Counted from the first letter of the stretch, positions 1 to 8,746 are shown. The stretch is 64,000 nucleotides of DNA from Microlunatus flavus (GCF_900110855.1 NZ_FOFA01000013.1:1-64000), one strand, 5' to 3'. Notes: a model not told the origin generated them from the letters alone. A program made the numbers and translations.

Positions 1-215
1 ACACTCGCTGACGGACCCCCACTCCGAACGTCAACATCCACCTCCACCAATAGAGGCGTTGCAACGATCACGAGAACCCAACGAGGCCCTTCGACGAGCT
101 CAGGGGGCGTGGCTGGGAGCGGACGGCGCGCACGTGACGGAACAGACGTGGACCTCGCCGCGTTCCCGAGTAATCCTGTAGAGAATTCTCCAGACGACGA
201 CCCCCGAGGAGAGCT

Positions 216-2183
216 GTGCCAGCGACGACCGACGGACGGCCGGGCCTCGTGCTCGCCGTGATCGGCGTGGGCCCGCGGGGCGCGGGCCTGCTGGAGCGGC
301 TGGTCGCGAACGCCGCCGCCCAGGACGCGGGACCCGTCGAGATCCACCTGGTCGACCCCTACCCGCCGGGCGGCGGCCGGGTGTGGCGCGACGCGCAGTC
401 GGCGTTGCTGCGGCTGAACACCACGACCGAGGACCTGACCGCCTTCGTCGACGAGAGCGTCGTCATGGGCGGGCCGGTGACCCCGGGCCCGACCCTGGCC
501 GAGTGGTGCGAGACCTACGGCGCCGACCTCGACGACCCCGAGCTCGCGGACGAGGCGGGCCGGCTCGGCCCGCTGGACTTCCCGACCCGCCGGCTGGCGA
601 GCGCGTACCTCTCCTGGGCCGTCGACCGGACGCTCTCGCGCCTGCCCGCCGGCGTCACCGTCCGTACGCACGCCCACCGCGCGGTGGACCTGCTCGAGGG
701 GAGCGGCGAGCCCGGGGCGCGGGAGGTCGTCGTGCTCGAGGACGGCGAGCTGCTCGCGGTCGACGCCGTCGTCCTCACGAACAGCCACGTCGACGTCGCG
801 CCGGCGCCCCGGTTCGCGGCGCTCGGCGCGTTCGCCGACGAGCACGACCTCTTCTACCTGCCGCCCGGCTACGCCGGGGACCTCGACCTCGACGGCGTCC
901 CGGGCGGGCAGGACGTCCTCGTGCGCGGCTTCGGGCTCGACTTCGTCGACCTCCTCGTGCTGGTCACGGAGGGCCGCGGCGGCCGCTTCGTCCCCGCGGA
1001 GGGCGGCGAGCGCGCGGCCGCCGGCCGGCTGCGCTACCTGCCGTCCGGTGCGGAGCCGCACCTGCTCGTGGGCTCGCGGCGCGGCGTGCCGTACCACGCC
1101 AAGCCGATGTACCGGCTGCAGGCGCCCAAGCCGACCCGGACCACCTTCTGCACGTCCGAGGCCGTTGGCGCCCTGCTCGCGCGGGGCGAGCCCATCGACT
1201 TCCTCGCCGACCTCTGGCCGCTGATCGGCCGCGAGGTCGCGTGGGCCTCCTACCTCGAGCTCGGCCTCGGGCACCCCGGCCGCATCGCCGTGGCGTGGGA
1301 GGAGTTCGCCGAGACGTTCGCCGCGCTGGAGTGGGGGAGCGAGGCGTACGAGCGGTGGATCGCCGAGGTCGTGCCCGACCCGGCCGACCGCTTCGACCCG
1401 GCCGTGGTCGACCGGCCGCTGCGCGACGTCCACGTCGCGGACCGCGCCGAGCTGACGCAGGTGCTGCGGCGCCACGTCCGCGACGACGTCGACCGCCGGG
1501 CCGACCCGCGCTGGAGCGCCGACCTCGGCGCCTTCCACGCGCTGCTGGCCGTGATGCCGGTGATCGGTGCCGCGCTCGCGTCGCCGCTCATGGACCCGCG
1601 ATCGCTGCTGGGTGACTTCTACGGCTGGTTCATGGGCTTCTTCAGCTTCTGGGCCAGCGGGCCGCCGCCGGACCGGCTCGAGCAGCTGCTCGCGCTGGAG
1701 GAGGCGGGCGTGGTCTCGTTCCTCGGCGGCGGGCTCGAGGTCGAGGCCGACCGGGAGCGCGGGGTGTTCGTGGCCCGTTCGACGAACGTTCCCGGCGAGG
1801 TCGAGGCGCACGCGCTCGTCGAGGCGACGCTGCCCGCCTTCGACCTGGCGCGCGCGGAGGACCCGCTGCTGACCGCGCTCGCCGCCCGCGGCGACGTGGT
1901 CTCCCAGGTGCTGCTCGCTCCCGACAGCGAGCCGGTCGACACCGGCCAGCTGCGGACGGATCCGGCGCAGCGGCTGGTGCGAGCCGACGGTTCGGTGGCG
2001 GAGCGGCGCTTCGTGCTCGGGATGCACACGGCCGTCAAGGCGGCGGCCTTCGCGCGGCCCTGCACCAACGCGCCGGTCCACCGGCTCAACGACCACGTCG
2101 CGCGGGCGCTGCTCGCCCTGCCCCGCAGCGCGGCCGACGAGGCGCGCGGCGGCGAGCCCGTCGGTGCGGGTACGAGGTCCTGA
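216..2183 (+). CDS. FAD/NAD(P)-binding protein
   Basis: A 655-residue cytosolic flavoprotein-like enzyme with a classical dinucleotide-binding loop G-V-G-P-R-G-A-G at residues 17-24, in the NAD_binding_9 style (FAD/NAD(P)-binding) found singly in many actinobacteria. The length fits those proteins. The start is GTG with a GAGGAGAG ribosome site immediately upstream (206-213). It lies upstream of the SAM-IV-controlled operon in the same direction, but is separated from it by a predicted terminator and about 390 bases, so it is probably transcribed independently. The substrate is unknown. Relation to ornithine/lysine N-monooxygenases is possible from the fold but not shown. Family assignment is fairly sure, function is not. 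Confidence 0.8.
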   Translation: MPATTDGRPGLVLAVIGVGPRGAGLLERLVANAAAQDAGPVEIHLVDPYPPGGGRVWRDAQSALLRLNTTTEDLTAFVDESVVMGGPVTPGPTLAEWCETYGADLDDPELADEAGRLGPLDFPTRRLASAYLSWAVDRTLSRLPAGVTVRTHAHRAVDLLEGSGEPGAREVVVLEDGELLAVDAVVLTNSHVDVAPAPRFAALGAFADEHDLFYLPPGYAGDLDLDGVPGGQDVLVRGFGLDFVDLLVLVTEGRGGRFVPAEGGERAAAGRLRYLPSGAEPHLLVGSRRGVPYHAKPMYRLQAPKPTRTTFCTSEAVGALLARGEPIDFLADLWPLIGREVAWASYLELGLGHPGRIAVAWEEFAETFAALEWGSEAYERWIAEVVPDPADRFDPAVVDRPLRDVHVADRAELTQVLRRHVRDDVDRRADPRWSADLGAFHALLAVMPVIGAALASPLMDPRSLLGDFYGWFMGFFSFWASGPPPDRLEQLLALEEAGVVSFLGGGLEVEADRERGVFVARSTNVPGEVEAHALVEATLPAFDLARAEDPLLTALAARGDVVSQVLLAPDSEPVDTGQLRTDPAQRLVRADGSVAERRFVLGMHTAVKAAAFARPCTNAPVHRLNDHVARALLALPRSAADEARGGEPVGAGTRS

Positions 2184-2264
2184 CGTGGACCGCAGGCCCG
2201 CCACGGCGGCGCTCCGGGGTGCGGCACCGGTCGCGGACGCGCGTCCCTCCAGGGCCGCGACGCC

Positions 2265-2309
2265 CACGGAGCGGGCGGGACCGCGCGCTACGCCCGCCGG
2301 GGCTCCGTG
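2265..2309 (+). terminator. Hairpin after the FAD/NAD(P)-binding gene
   Basis: An 8-bp outer stem (CACGGAGC at 2265 with GCTCCGTG at 2302) encloses a G-rich/C-rich inner pairing. No U-tract follows. It lies about 80 bases past the preceding stop, so a terminator is the simplest reading. Confidence 0.45.
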
Positions 2310-2423
2310 CCCGGCCGAGGTCGCGGCGCGCCTGTCGGTGCTCCTCCGCTCCCTGTGAGGACGCCACACCTGTCCACCATCCGTACCTAAGTCCACTACT
2401 AGGAAATACCGAGTTAGAGTGCC

Positions 2424-2540
2424 TGCGTCACGAGCGTCAGCGACAAGCCCCGGCTTGCTGGCCGGCAACCCTCCTCCGCGGTGGGGTGCCCCGGGTGATG
2501 ACACGGCCGGTGCCGCACGGGCACCGGCAAGCGCGGCCCC
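2424..2540 (+). promoter_or_regulatory. SAM-IV riboswitch aptamer
   Basis: The leader carries the conserved core of SAM-IV/SAM-I family aptamers: AGCCCCGGCTTGCTGG near 2445, CCGGCAACCCTCC near 2462, GCGGTGGGGTGCCCCGGG near 2478, and a closing TGATGAC near 2495 that pairs with the 5' GTCA. A following strong hairpin (CCGGTGCC/GGGCACCGG) is the extra 3' stem typical of SAM-IV rather than SAM-I. SAM binding would shut off the downstream operon when sulfur is plentiful. Recognition is from remembered consensus. A covariance-model search would settle the class. Confidence 0.9.
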
Positions 2541-2558
2541 GCTCCGACGGGGTCCTGA

Positions 2559-2572
2559 ACCCTCCGGAGGGT
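2559..2572 (+). promoter_or_regulatory. Palindrome containing the ribosome binding site
   Basis: ACCCTCCGGAGGGT is a perfect 14-base palindrome whose right half is the GGAGGG Shine-Dalgarno of the ATG at 2578. A small hairpin with a CCGG loop would hide the site, making this a candidate translational expression platform for the SAM-IV aptamer. A second small hairpin (CCCCG/CGGGG, about 2537-2552) lies between the two. Confidence 0.5.
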
Positions 2573-2577
2573 CCTCG

Positions 2578-4011
2578 ATGTCTGTCCTGATTCGCCCCGC
2601 GGTGCCCACCTCGCGACCCGCGGCGGCCGCGGCCGTGCCGCCCCTGCTGCCCACCGTGGGCGCCGGCTGGGTGGTCCCGCTCGTCGGCGGCCGCCAGGCT
2701 CGCTCCGTGCACCTCGACGTCGCGGCCAGCGCCCCGGCCCTGCAGCGGGTCGCCGACCACGTCGCCGCCGCGCTGCCCGCGTACGCGAGCGTGCACCGCG
2801 GCGCCGGCTACCTCTCGCAGCTGAGCACGGCCCTCTACGAGCAGGCACGGCAGACGGTCGGCGCCTTCGTCAGCGCCCGGGCCGACGACGTCGTGGTCTT
2901 CACCCGCAACACCACCGACGCGCTGAACCTGCTCGCGGGCGCCGTGCCCGGCGACGTCGTCGTCCTCGACGTCGAGCACCACGCGAACCTCCTGCCGTGG
3001 CGCTCCCCGCGCCGCCCGTACGGGGCCCGCGTCGTCCGCAGCGCGTCGACGCTCGCGGCGACGGAGGCCCTGCTGGCCGCCGAGCTCGCCCGCGAGCCCG
3101 CGGCCCTGCTCGCCGTGACCGGCGCCTCGAACGTCACCGGCGAGGTGCCTGACCTGCGCCGCCTGGCGGATCTGGCCCACGCCGCCGGCGCCCGGCTCGC
3201 CGTCGACGCCGCGCAGCTGCTGCCGCACCGGGGCTTCGACCTCACCGCGACCGGCGCCGACTACGTCGCGTTCTCCGGCCACAAGGTCTACGCGCCGTAC
3301 GGCGTCGGCGCCCTGGTCGGACGCCGCGACTGGCTCGACGCCGCCGAACCGCACCTGGCCGGCGGCGGGGCCGTCCGCGAGGTCACGATGACCGATGGGG
3401 GCGCGAGCACGACCTGGGCCCGCAGCCCCGAGCGCCACGAGGGTGGCACGCCCGCCGTGCTGGGCGCCCTCGCCCTGGCCGAGGCGCTCCGGGCGCTGGC
3501 CGAGACCGGCGTCGACCGGGTCCGTGCGCACGAGGCCGCGCTGCGCGCCCGGCTCGTCGGTGGCCTGCGGGAGCGCGGGGTCGAGCCGGTCCGGATCTGG
3601 TCGGACGCGCCCGACGCCGTCGGGGTGGTGAGCTTCGCCGTGCCCGGCTGGCGCTCCGCGCAGGTCGCGGCGTACCTCTCCGCCGAGCACGGCATCGGGG
3701 TCCGCGACGGTCGCTTCTGCGCCCACCCGCTCCTGGCCCGCCTGGGCGTGGCCGCCGGCGACGGCCTGGTCCGTGCCAGCCTCGGCGTGGGCTCGAGCTC
3801 GGCCGACGTCGACCGGCTGCTCGGCGCCCTCGACCAGCTGCTCGCCGACGGCCCCCGCTGGACCTACGCCGCCGACGGTGGCAGCTGTCGCCCGTCGCCC
3901 GACGACCGCCCGGCGCCCGCCTGGTCCGCCCTGGCGAGCCTCGCCGACCTCGACGCCGGCAGCGTCCCCGCCAGCCCCTGCACCGTCCCCTCGACCGGAG
4001 CCGACCGATGA
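2578..4011 (+). CDS. Class V aminotransferase / cysteine-desulfurase-like PLP enzyme
   Basis: A 477-residue fold-type I PLP enzyme of the SufS/Csd group. The Schiff-base lysine is K236 in SGHKVYAPYG, with the upstream EHHANLLPW segment. A cysteine (C381 in DGRFCAHP) sits where SufS enzymes carry the persulfide-forming cysteine. It should act in the cytosol on a cysteine-like or other C-S substrate, releasing sulfur or sulfide. The ATG at 2578 has a GGAGGG site 6 bases upstream; a longer in-frame reading from 2419 would run through the riboswitch and is rejected. It is first in a SAM-IV-controlled operon, and its stop overlaps the next start (ATGA). Its real substrate within an organosulfur operon is inferred. 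Confidence 0.85.
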   Translation: MSVLIRPAVPTSRPAAAAAVPPLLPTVGAGWVVPLVGGRQARSVHLDVAASAPALQRVADHVAAALPAYASVHRGAGYLSQLSTALYEQARQTVGAFVSARADDVVVFTRNTTDALNLLAGAVPGDVVVLDVEHHANLLPWRSPRRPYGARVVRSASTLAATEALLAAELAREPAALLAVTGASNVTGEVPDLRRLADLAHAAGARLAVDAAQLLPHRGFDLTATGADYVAFSGHKVYAPYGVGALVGRRDWLDAAEPHLAGGGAVREVTMTDGGASTTWARSPERHEGGTPAVLGALALAEALRALAETGVDRVRAHEAALRARLVGGLRERGVEPVRIWSDAPDAVGVVSFAVPGWRSAQVAAYLSAEHGIGVRDGRFCAHPLLARLGVAAGDGLVRASLGVGSSSADVDRLLGALDQLLADGPRWTYAADGGSCRPSPDDRPAPAWSALASLADLDAGSVPASPCTVPSTGADR

Positions 4012-4922
4012 CCCTCTCCCCACCGCGGCCCGCCTTCGCCGGCGCCGCCGACCTCGCGACGTACGGCCCGTACCGCAACCCCCAGCGCCCCGACGACCCC
4101 CGCCCGCTCTACCGCTTCACCGGGCGGCTCAGCGCCGACGGCTCGACCGGATTCCAGGCCGAGGCCGGCCGCTACCACCTCTACGCCAGCTGGACCTGCC
4201 CGTGGTCGCAGCGCGTGGTGCTCGAGCTGGCGGTCAACGGGCTCCTCTCCACGGTCGGCGTGTCCTACGTCGACGACGTCCGCGACGGCCGCGGATGGGC
4301 CTTCCGGGAGGCGGACGGGCCCGACCCGGTCAACGGCTTCACCTTCCTGCGCGAGGCGTACGAGGTGACCGAGCCCGGGTTCGACGGCCTGGTCAACGTC
4401 CCGGCGCTCTGGGACACCAAGACCCTGCGGATCGTCAGCAACGACTACGCGACCCTCGGGATCGACGTGGCCACGCAGTTCCCGGGCTACCGGACCCCCG
4501 GCATCGACACCTACCCGGTCGAGCACCGGGCCGAGATCGACGCCCTCGACGCCTGGCTCGGGCCGGCGGTCAACCACGGCCTGGGCCGCGCCGCGGGCGG
4601 GGGACAAGCGGCGCCGGAGGCACGCTCCGCGCTGCTGGCCGCCCTCGACGCGCTCGACGACCGGCTGGCCGACGGCGGCTTCCTCGTCGGCCACGGAATC
4701 ACCGAGGCGGACATCCGGTTGTGGGTCACGTTGGCCCGGTACGACTCCGTGCAGGTCGGCCCGCCGCTGACCGCGTTCCGCCACCTGGCGCGCTACGCGG
4801 CGTGGCTCGCCGAGCTGCCGGCGTTCCGGACCAGCACCCGGTGGGCGAGCATCGGCGGGACGCCGTCGTTCCTGCCCACGAGCACGACCGATCCGTACGA
4901 GCACCCGAGGAGGGCGCAGTGA
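4008..4922 (+). CDS. Xi-class glutathione S-transferase family protein
   Basis: A 304-residue protein of the YqjG/ECM4 (xi GST) group, which normally reduces glutathionyl-hydroquinones. The active-site motif W-T-C-P-W-S is present with C64, and the C-terminal helical GST domain contains the expected ADIRLW segment. The length is a little below the usual 320-330. Actinobacteria generally make mycothiol rather than glutathione, so the thiol adduct it acts on is probably a mycothiol or other low-molecular thiol conjugate (inference). It overlaps the preceding gene by ATGA and the following one by GTGA, so it is translationally coupled inside the sulfur operon. Confidence 0.85.
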   Translation: MTLSPPRPAFAGAADLATYGPYRNPQRPDDPRPLYRFTGRLSADGSTGFQAEAGRYHLYASWTCPWSQRVVLELAVNGLLSTVGVSYVDDVRDGRGWAFREADGPDPVNGFTFLREAYEVTEPGFDGLVNVPALWDTKTLRIVSNDYATLGIDVATQFPGYRTPGIDTYPVEHRAEIDALDAWLGPAVNHGLGRAAGGGQAAPEARSALLAALDALDDRLADGGFLVGHGITEADIRLWVTLARYDSVQVGPPLTAFRHLARYAAWLAELPAFRTSTRWASIGGTPSFLPTSTTDPYEHPRRAQ

Positions 4923-6124
4923 CCGCCACCCCGCTGCACCTCGCCGTCGCCCTCGACGGCGCCGGCTGGCACCCCGCTGCCTGGCGGCTGCCGGCCGCCC
5001 GTCCGCGGGACCTGCTCACGCCCGGCTACTGGGTCGACCTGGTCCGGCGCGCGGAGGAGGGGCTGCTCGACCTCGTCACGATCGAGGACGGGCTGGCGCT
5101 GCAGAGCACCTCGCCCGTCGGGCCCGACCACCGCACCGACGAGGTCCGCGGGCGCCTGGACGCCGTCCTGGTCGCCGCCCGCGTGGCGCCGCTGACCAGC
5201 CGGATCGGGCTCGTGCCGACCGCGACGGTGACCCACACCGAGCCGTTCCACCTGTCGAAGGCCATCGCCACCCTCGACCACGTGTCCCAGGGCCGCGGCG
5301 GCTGGCGCCCGCAGGTGTCGGCCCGCCCCGAGGAGGTCGCCCACTTCGGGCGGCGCGAGGCGTGGGGCGACCCGTTCGTCGACGACGAGGCCACCCAGGC
5401 GGTCGTCCGCGACCTCTTCGAGGAGGCCGGGGACGCGGTCGAGGTCGTGCGTCGGCTGTGGGACAGCTGGGAGGACGACGCGGAGATCCGCGACGTCGCG
5501 ACCGGACGGTTCGTCGACCGCGACAAGCTGCACTACGTCGACTTCGCCGGCCGCTTCTTCTCCGTGCGCGGCCCGTCGATCACGCCGCGCCCGCCCCAGG
5601 GCCAGCCCGTCGTCGTCGCCCTCGCGCACGCCGAGGTGCCGCGCGCCTTCGCCGCCCGCTCCGCCGACGTGGTCCTGATCACCCCGCACGACAACGCCAC
5701 GGCGGGTGCGCAGGTCGCCGAGATCGTCGCCGCGCGCCGGGCCGCCGGCCGGGTGGGTCCCGACCACGTGTTCGGCGACCTGGTCGTGCTGCTCGAGGAC
5801 GACCAGGCCCAGGCCGACGCCCGCTGGGCGCAGCTCGAGGCGTGGTCCGGGCGGCGCTTCGCCAGCGACGCGGAGCTGTTCGTCGGCACGCCCCAGGGGC
5901 TGGCCGACCTGCTGCTCGCCCGCGCCGAGGCCGGTCTGACCGGCTTCCGGCTGCGGCCGGCCGCGCTGCCGCAGGACCTCGACGCGGTCGTCGACGCGCT
6001 CGTCCCCGAGCTGCAGCGCCGCGGGGCGTTCCGGACCGCGTACGACGACGGCACCCTGCGCGAGCGCCTCGGGCTGGAGCGCCCGGCCAACCGTTACGCC
6101 ACCACCGGAGAGGCCCTCGCGTGA
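4919..6124 (+). CDS. LLM-class flavin-dependent monooxygenase (first copy)
   Basis: A 401-residue luciferase-like TIM-barrel protein. The segment YWVDLVRRAEEG near the N-terminus, and TATVTHTEPFHLSKAIATLD followed by SQGRGGW, are family hallmarks, and the C-terminus ends in the FRTAYDDGTLRERLGL pattern shared with the next gene. Such enzymes use reduced FMN and O2 to cleave C-S or C-N bonds of sulfonates, sulfides or similar compounds. The GTG at 4919 overlaps the upstream stop (GTGA). FMNH2 is probably supplied by the reductases encoded two and three genes downstream. Substrate not determinable. Confidence 0.88.
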   Translation: MTATPLHLAVALDGAGWHPAAWRLPAARPRDLLTPGYWVDLVRRAEEGLLDLVTIEDGLALQSTSPVGPDHRTDEVRGRLDAVLVAARVAPLTSRIGLVPTATVTHTEPFHLSKAIATLDHVSQGRGGWRPQVSARPEEVAHFGRREAWGDPFVDDEATQAVVRDLFEEAGDAVEVVRRLWDSWEDDAEIRDVATGRFVDRDKLHYVDFAGRFFSVRGPSITPRPPQGQPVVVALAHAEVPRAFAARSADVVLITPHDNATAGAQVAEIVAARRAAGRVGPDHVFGDLVVLLEDDQAQADARWAQLEAWSGRRFASDAELFVGTPQGLADLLLARAEAGLTGFRLRPAALPQDLDAVVDALVPELQRRGAFRTAYDDGTLRERLGLERPANRYATTGEALA

Positions 6125-7518
6125 CCGAGCAGACCGTCCGCGGCAAGCCGCGCAAGCAGATCCACCTCGCCGCCCACTTCCCGGGCGTCAACAACACGAC
6201 CGTGTGGAGCGACCCCGCGGCGGGCAGCCACATCGACTTCTCCTCGTTCCGGCACCTGGCCCAGACGGCCGAGCGGGCGAAGTTCGACTTCTTCTTCCTC
6301 GCCGAGGGGCTGCGCCTGCGCGAGCAGGGCGGGCAGATCTACGACCTCGACGTCGTGGGTCGGCCGGACACGTTCACGGTGCTGGCCGCCCTCGCCGCCG
6401 TCACCGAGCGGCTCGGCCTGGCGGGGACGATCAACTCGACGTTCAACGAGCCGTACGAGGTCGCCCGCCAGTTCGCCTCGCTCGACCACCTGTCGGCCGG
6501 GCGCGCGGCCTGGAACGTCGTCACGTCCTGGGACGCCTTCACCGGCGAGAACTTCCGCCGCGGCGGCTTCCTCCCTCAGGACGAGCGCTACGGCCGGGCC
6601 CAGCACTTCCTCGACGCGGCCTTCGCGCTGTTCGACTCCTGGCGCGGCGACGAGATCGTGGCCGACAAGGAGACGGGGGAGTTCCTGGTGCGGCCCGAGG
6701 TGGGGACGTTCCGCCACCACGACCAGCACTTCGACATCTCCGGCGCGTTCACCACGCCGCGCAGCCCGCAGGGCCGCCCGGTGATCTTCCAGGCCGGCGA
6801 CTCCGACGAGGGGCGCGAGTTCGCCGCGGCCACGGCCGACGCGATCTTCACCCGGCACGGCACGTACGAGGCCGGCCGTGCGTTCTACGCCGACGTGAAG
6901 GGTCGCCTCGGCAGGTACGGCCGTCGCCACGACCAGCTCGTCGTGCTGCCGGCGTCGACGTTCGCCCTGGCCGACACCGACGCCGAGGCCGAGGAGCTGG
7001 GCCGCGAGGTGCGCCTCGCGCAGGTCAGCCCGGCCACGGCGATCAAGCTCGCCGAGCAGCTGTGGAACACCGACCTGTCCGACCTCGACCCCGACGGCCC
7101 GCCGCCGTCGTTCGACCCGGTCGTCAGCGACGAGCTGATCAGCAAGGGCCGCGCCAGCGTCCGCATGCACAAGGACCCGGTCGCGACGGCACGCGAGTGG
7201 CGCGCCCGCGCCGAGGCCGAGCACCTCTCGCTGCGCGAGCTGGTCGTGGAGACGACGAACCGGCAGAACTTCGTCGGCTCCGCGAAGACCATCGCCGACC
7301 AGATCGACCGCTACGTGCAGGACGACGTCTGCGACGGCTTCATCCTCGTCCCGCACATCACCCCGGGCGGGCTCGACCGGTTCGCCGACGAGGTCGTCCC
7401 GCTGCTGCAGGAGCGCGGGTCGTTCCGCACCGAGTACGCGGGCACCACGCTGCGCGACCACCTCGGGCTCGGTCAGCTCGCGGCGCCGGCCGCGGCCACG
7501 GCGGAGGTGGGCGCATGA
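6121..7518 (+). CDS. NtaA/DmoA-family FMN-dependent monooxygenase
   Basis: A 465-residue LLM monooxygenase of the NtaA/SnaA/DszA/DmoA branch, recognised by the N-terminal KQIHLAAHFPGVNN start, the RAAWNVVTSWD segment and the QAGDSDEGREFAA segment. Family members oxygenate nitrilotriacetate, dibenzothiophene sulfone, dimethyl sulfide or S-succinylcysteine-type compounds using FMNH2 from a separate reductase. The GTG at 6121 overlaps the preceding TGA. Together with its paralog upstream it gives the operon two oxygenation steps or two substrate specificities. The SAM-IV leader suggests a sulfur-containing substrate. Confidence 0.9.
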   Translation: MTEQTVRGKPRKQIHLAAHFPGVNNTTVWSDPAAGSHIDFSSFRHLAQTAERAKFDFFFLAEGLRLREQGGQIYDLDVVGRPDTFTVLAALAAVTERLGLAGTINSTFNEPYEVARQFASLDHLSAGRAAWNVVTSWDAFTGENFRRGGFLPQDERYGRAQHFLDAAFALFDSWRGDEIVADKETGEFLVRPEVGTFRHHDQHFDISGAFTTPRSPQGRPVIFQAGDSDEGREFAAATADAIFTRHGTYEAGRAFYADVKGRLGRYGRRHDQLVVLPASTFALADTDAEAEELGREVRLAQVSPATAIKLAEQLWNTDLSDLDPDGPPPSFDPVVSDELISKGRASVRMHKDPVATAREWRARAEAEHLSLRELVVETTNRQNFVGSAKTIADQIDRYVQDDVCDGFILVPHITPGGLDRFADEVVPLLQERGSFRTEYAGTTLRDHLGLGQLAAPAAATAEVGA

Positions 7519-8078
7519 GCGGCGCCGCCGTCGAGACGCCGACGCGTACGGAGGTCGTCGCGCTGTCGGGCAACCCGCGGAAGGGTTCGCGGACGCTGCT
7601 CGTCGCCCGCACCCTCGCCGAGCGGGTCGCGGACCGCGCCGGCCTCACGGGACCGGTGACGGAGGTCGAGCTCGCCGACGTCGCGTCGCAGCTCTTCAGC
7701 CCCGAGGCGCCCGACGCCGACCGGGCCGCCGCGACCGTGGCCGGTGCGGCCGTGGTCGTCGTGGCCACGCCCGTCTACAAGGCCAGCTACACCGGCCTGC
7801 TCAAGGCGTTCGTCGACCGCTACCCGGGCGGCGGCCTGAAGGGGACGCTCGTCGTCCCCGTCACGGTGTCCGCCAGCCCGGCGCACGCCTTCGTGGCCGA
7901 GCACCTGCTGCGGCCGCTCCTGGTCGAGCTGGGCGCGCTCGCGCCCACCCGACCCTTCGCCGTGACCGAGTCCCAGCTCGGTGACCTCGACGACCTCGCG
8001 GCCCGGTGGGCCGACGAGGCCGGGCCGCTCGTCGCTGCGCTGCTCGGGACCCCCATCCCCGAGAAGAGGACCTCATGA
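7515..8078 (+). CDS. NAD(P)H-dependent FMN reductase (SsuE/MsuE-like)
   Basis: A 187-residue flavodoxin-fold reductase. The FMN phosphate loop is SGNPRKGSRT near residue 18, and a second flavin-contact segment ATPVYKASYTGLLKAFVDR follows near residue 83. It would supply FMNH2 to the two monooxygenases encoded just upstream. The ATG at 7515 overlaps the previous stop (ATGA), as expected for coupled stoichiometric expression. Its length is normal for SsuE-like proteins. Confidence 0.9.
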   Translation: MSGAAVETPTRTEVVALSGNPRKGSRTLLVARTLAERVADRAGLTGPVTEVELADVASQLFSPEAPDADRAAATVAGAAVVVVATPVYKASYTGLLKAFVDRYPGGGLKGTLVVPVTVSASPAHAFVAEHLLRPLLVELGALAPTRPFAVTESQLGDLDDLAARWADEAGPLVAALLGTPIPEKRTS

Positions 8079-8650
8079 CCGCCGACCCCAGCACCCGCGA
8101 GGGCCTGCCGGTGACCCCGCTGACCGAGGTCGCCGCCACGGCACCAGTCGCCGACGTGCCTGCGGCCGTCGCCGCCGACACGTTCAAGGCGATCTTCCGC
8201 CGCCACCCCGCGGGCGTGGCGATCGTCGCGCTCGCCGACGGCGACCGGCCGGTGGGCTTCACGGCCACGTCGGTGATCTCGGTGTCCGCCGACCCGCCGC
8301 TGCTCGCGTTCTCCATCGCCGCGACCTCGTCTGCGTGGCCGACGCTGGCCGAGGCGACGTCGCTCACCGTGAACTTCCTCGGCGCCGAGCAGGTCGACGT
8401 CTCGGCCCGGTTCGCGACCCGCGGCGTCGACCGGTTCGCCGGTGTCGACTGGCACCGGCTGCCGACCGGTGAGCCGGTCCTCGACGACGCCCCCGCGTGG
8501 GTGCGCGGCGAGGTCGTCCAGCGCATCCCGGCCGGGTCGAGCTTCCTGGTCCTGGTCCGCGTGCTCGAGTCGGCGCAGCCCGGGGCCACGGCCCCGCTCG
8601 TCTACCACGACCGGGCGTACCACCAGCTCGGCGACGGTTCCGCGCTCTAG
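8075..8650 (+). CDS. Flavin reductase family protein (HpaC-like)
   Basis: A 191-residue member of the flavin reductase domain family (split-barrel FMN-binding fold). FRRHPAGVAIVAL, GFTATSVISVSADPPLLAFSI and VNFLGAEQ are the characteristic blocks. It provides reduced flavin to two-component oxygenases. The ATG at 8075 overlaps the previous stop. The operon therefore encodes two unrelated flavin reductases for two oxygenases. It is the last gene of the operon, followed by a large hairpin shared with the convergent oxygenase gene. Confidence 0.9.
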   Translation: MTADPSTREGLPVTPLTEVAATAPVADVPAAVAADTFKAIFRRHPAGVAIVALADGDRPVGFTATSVISVSADPPLLAFSIAATSSAWPTLAEATSLTVNFLGAEQVDVSARFATRGVDRFAGVDWHRLPTGEPVLDDAPAWVRGEVVQRIPAGSSFLVLVRVLESAQPGATAPLVYHDRAYHQLGDGSAL

Positions 8651-8670
8651 CGGTTCCTGTCCCGGGTCTT

Positions 8671-8746
8671 GCTCACAAGGAAGCGCCAGATCGCTCGGAA
8701 CGGCCCCAGGAGGGGTCGGCAAGCGATCTGGCGCTTCCTATTGAGC
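8671..8746. terminator. Long inverted repeat between convergent genes
   Basis: Two 25-base arms (8671-8695 and 8722-8746) match at 23 of 25 positions, with a 26-base loop that itself folds (GGCCCC/GGGGTC). There is no U-tract. It lies between the + strand operon and the - strand DUF1479 gene, so a bidirectional terminator is the likely role. Confidence 0.65.

Noticed and set aside
1-215. Search for a riboswitch or operator upstream of the first gene
   Set aside because: No recognisable aptamer or strong dyad; only a ribosome site is clear.
2164-2358. A 64-codon frame after the FAD/NAD(P)-binding gene
   Set aside because: Overlaps the preceding stop and a predicted terminator, with Arg/Ala/Pro-rich random composition.
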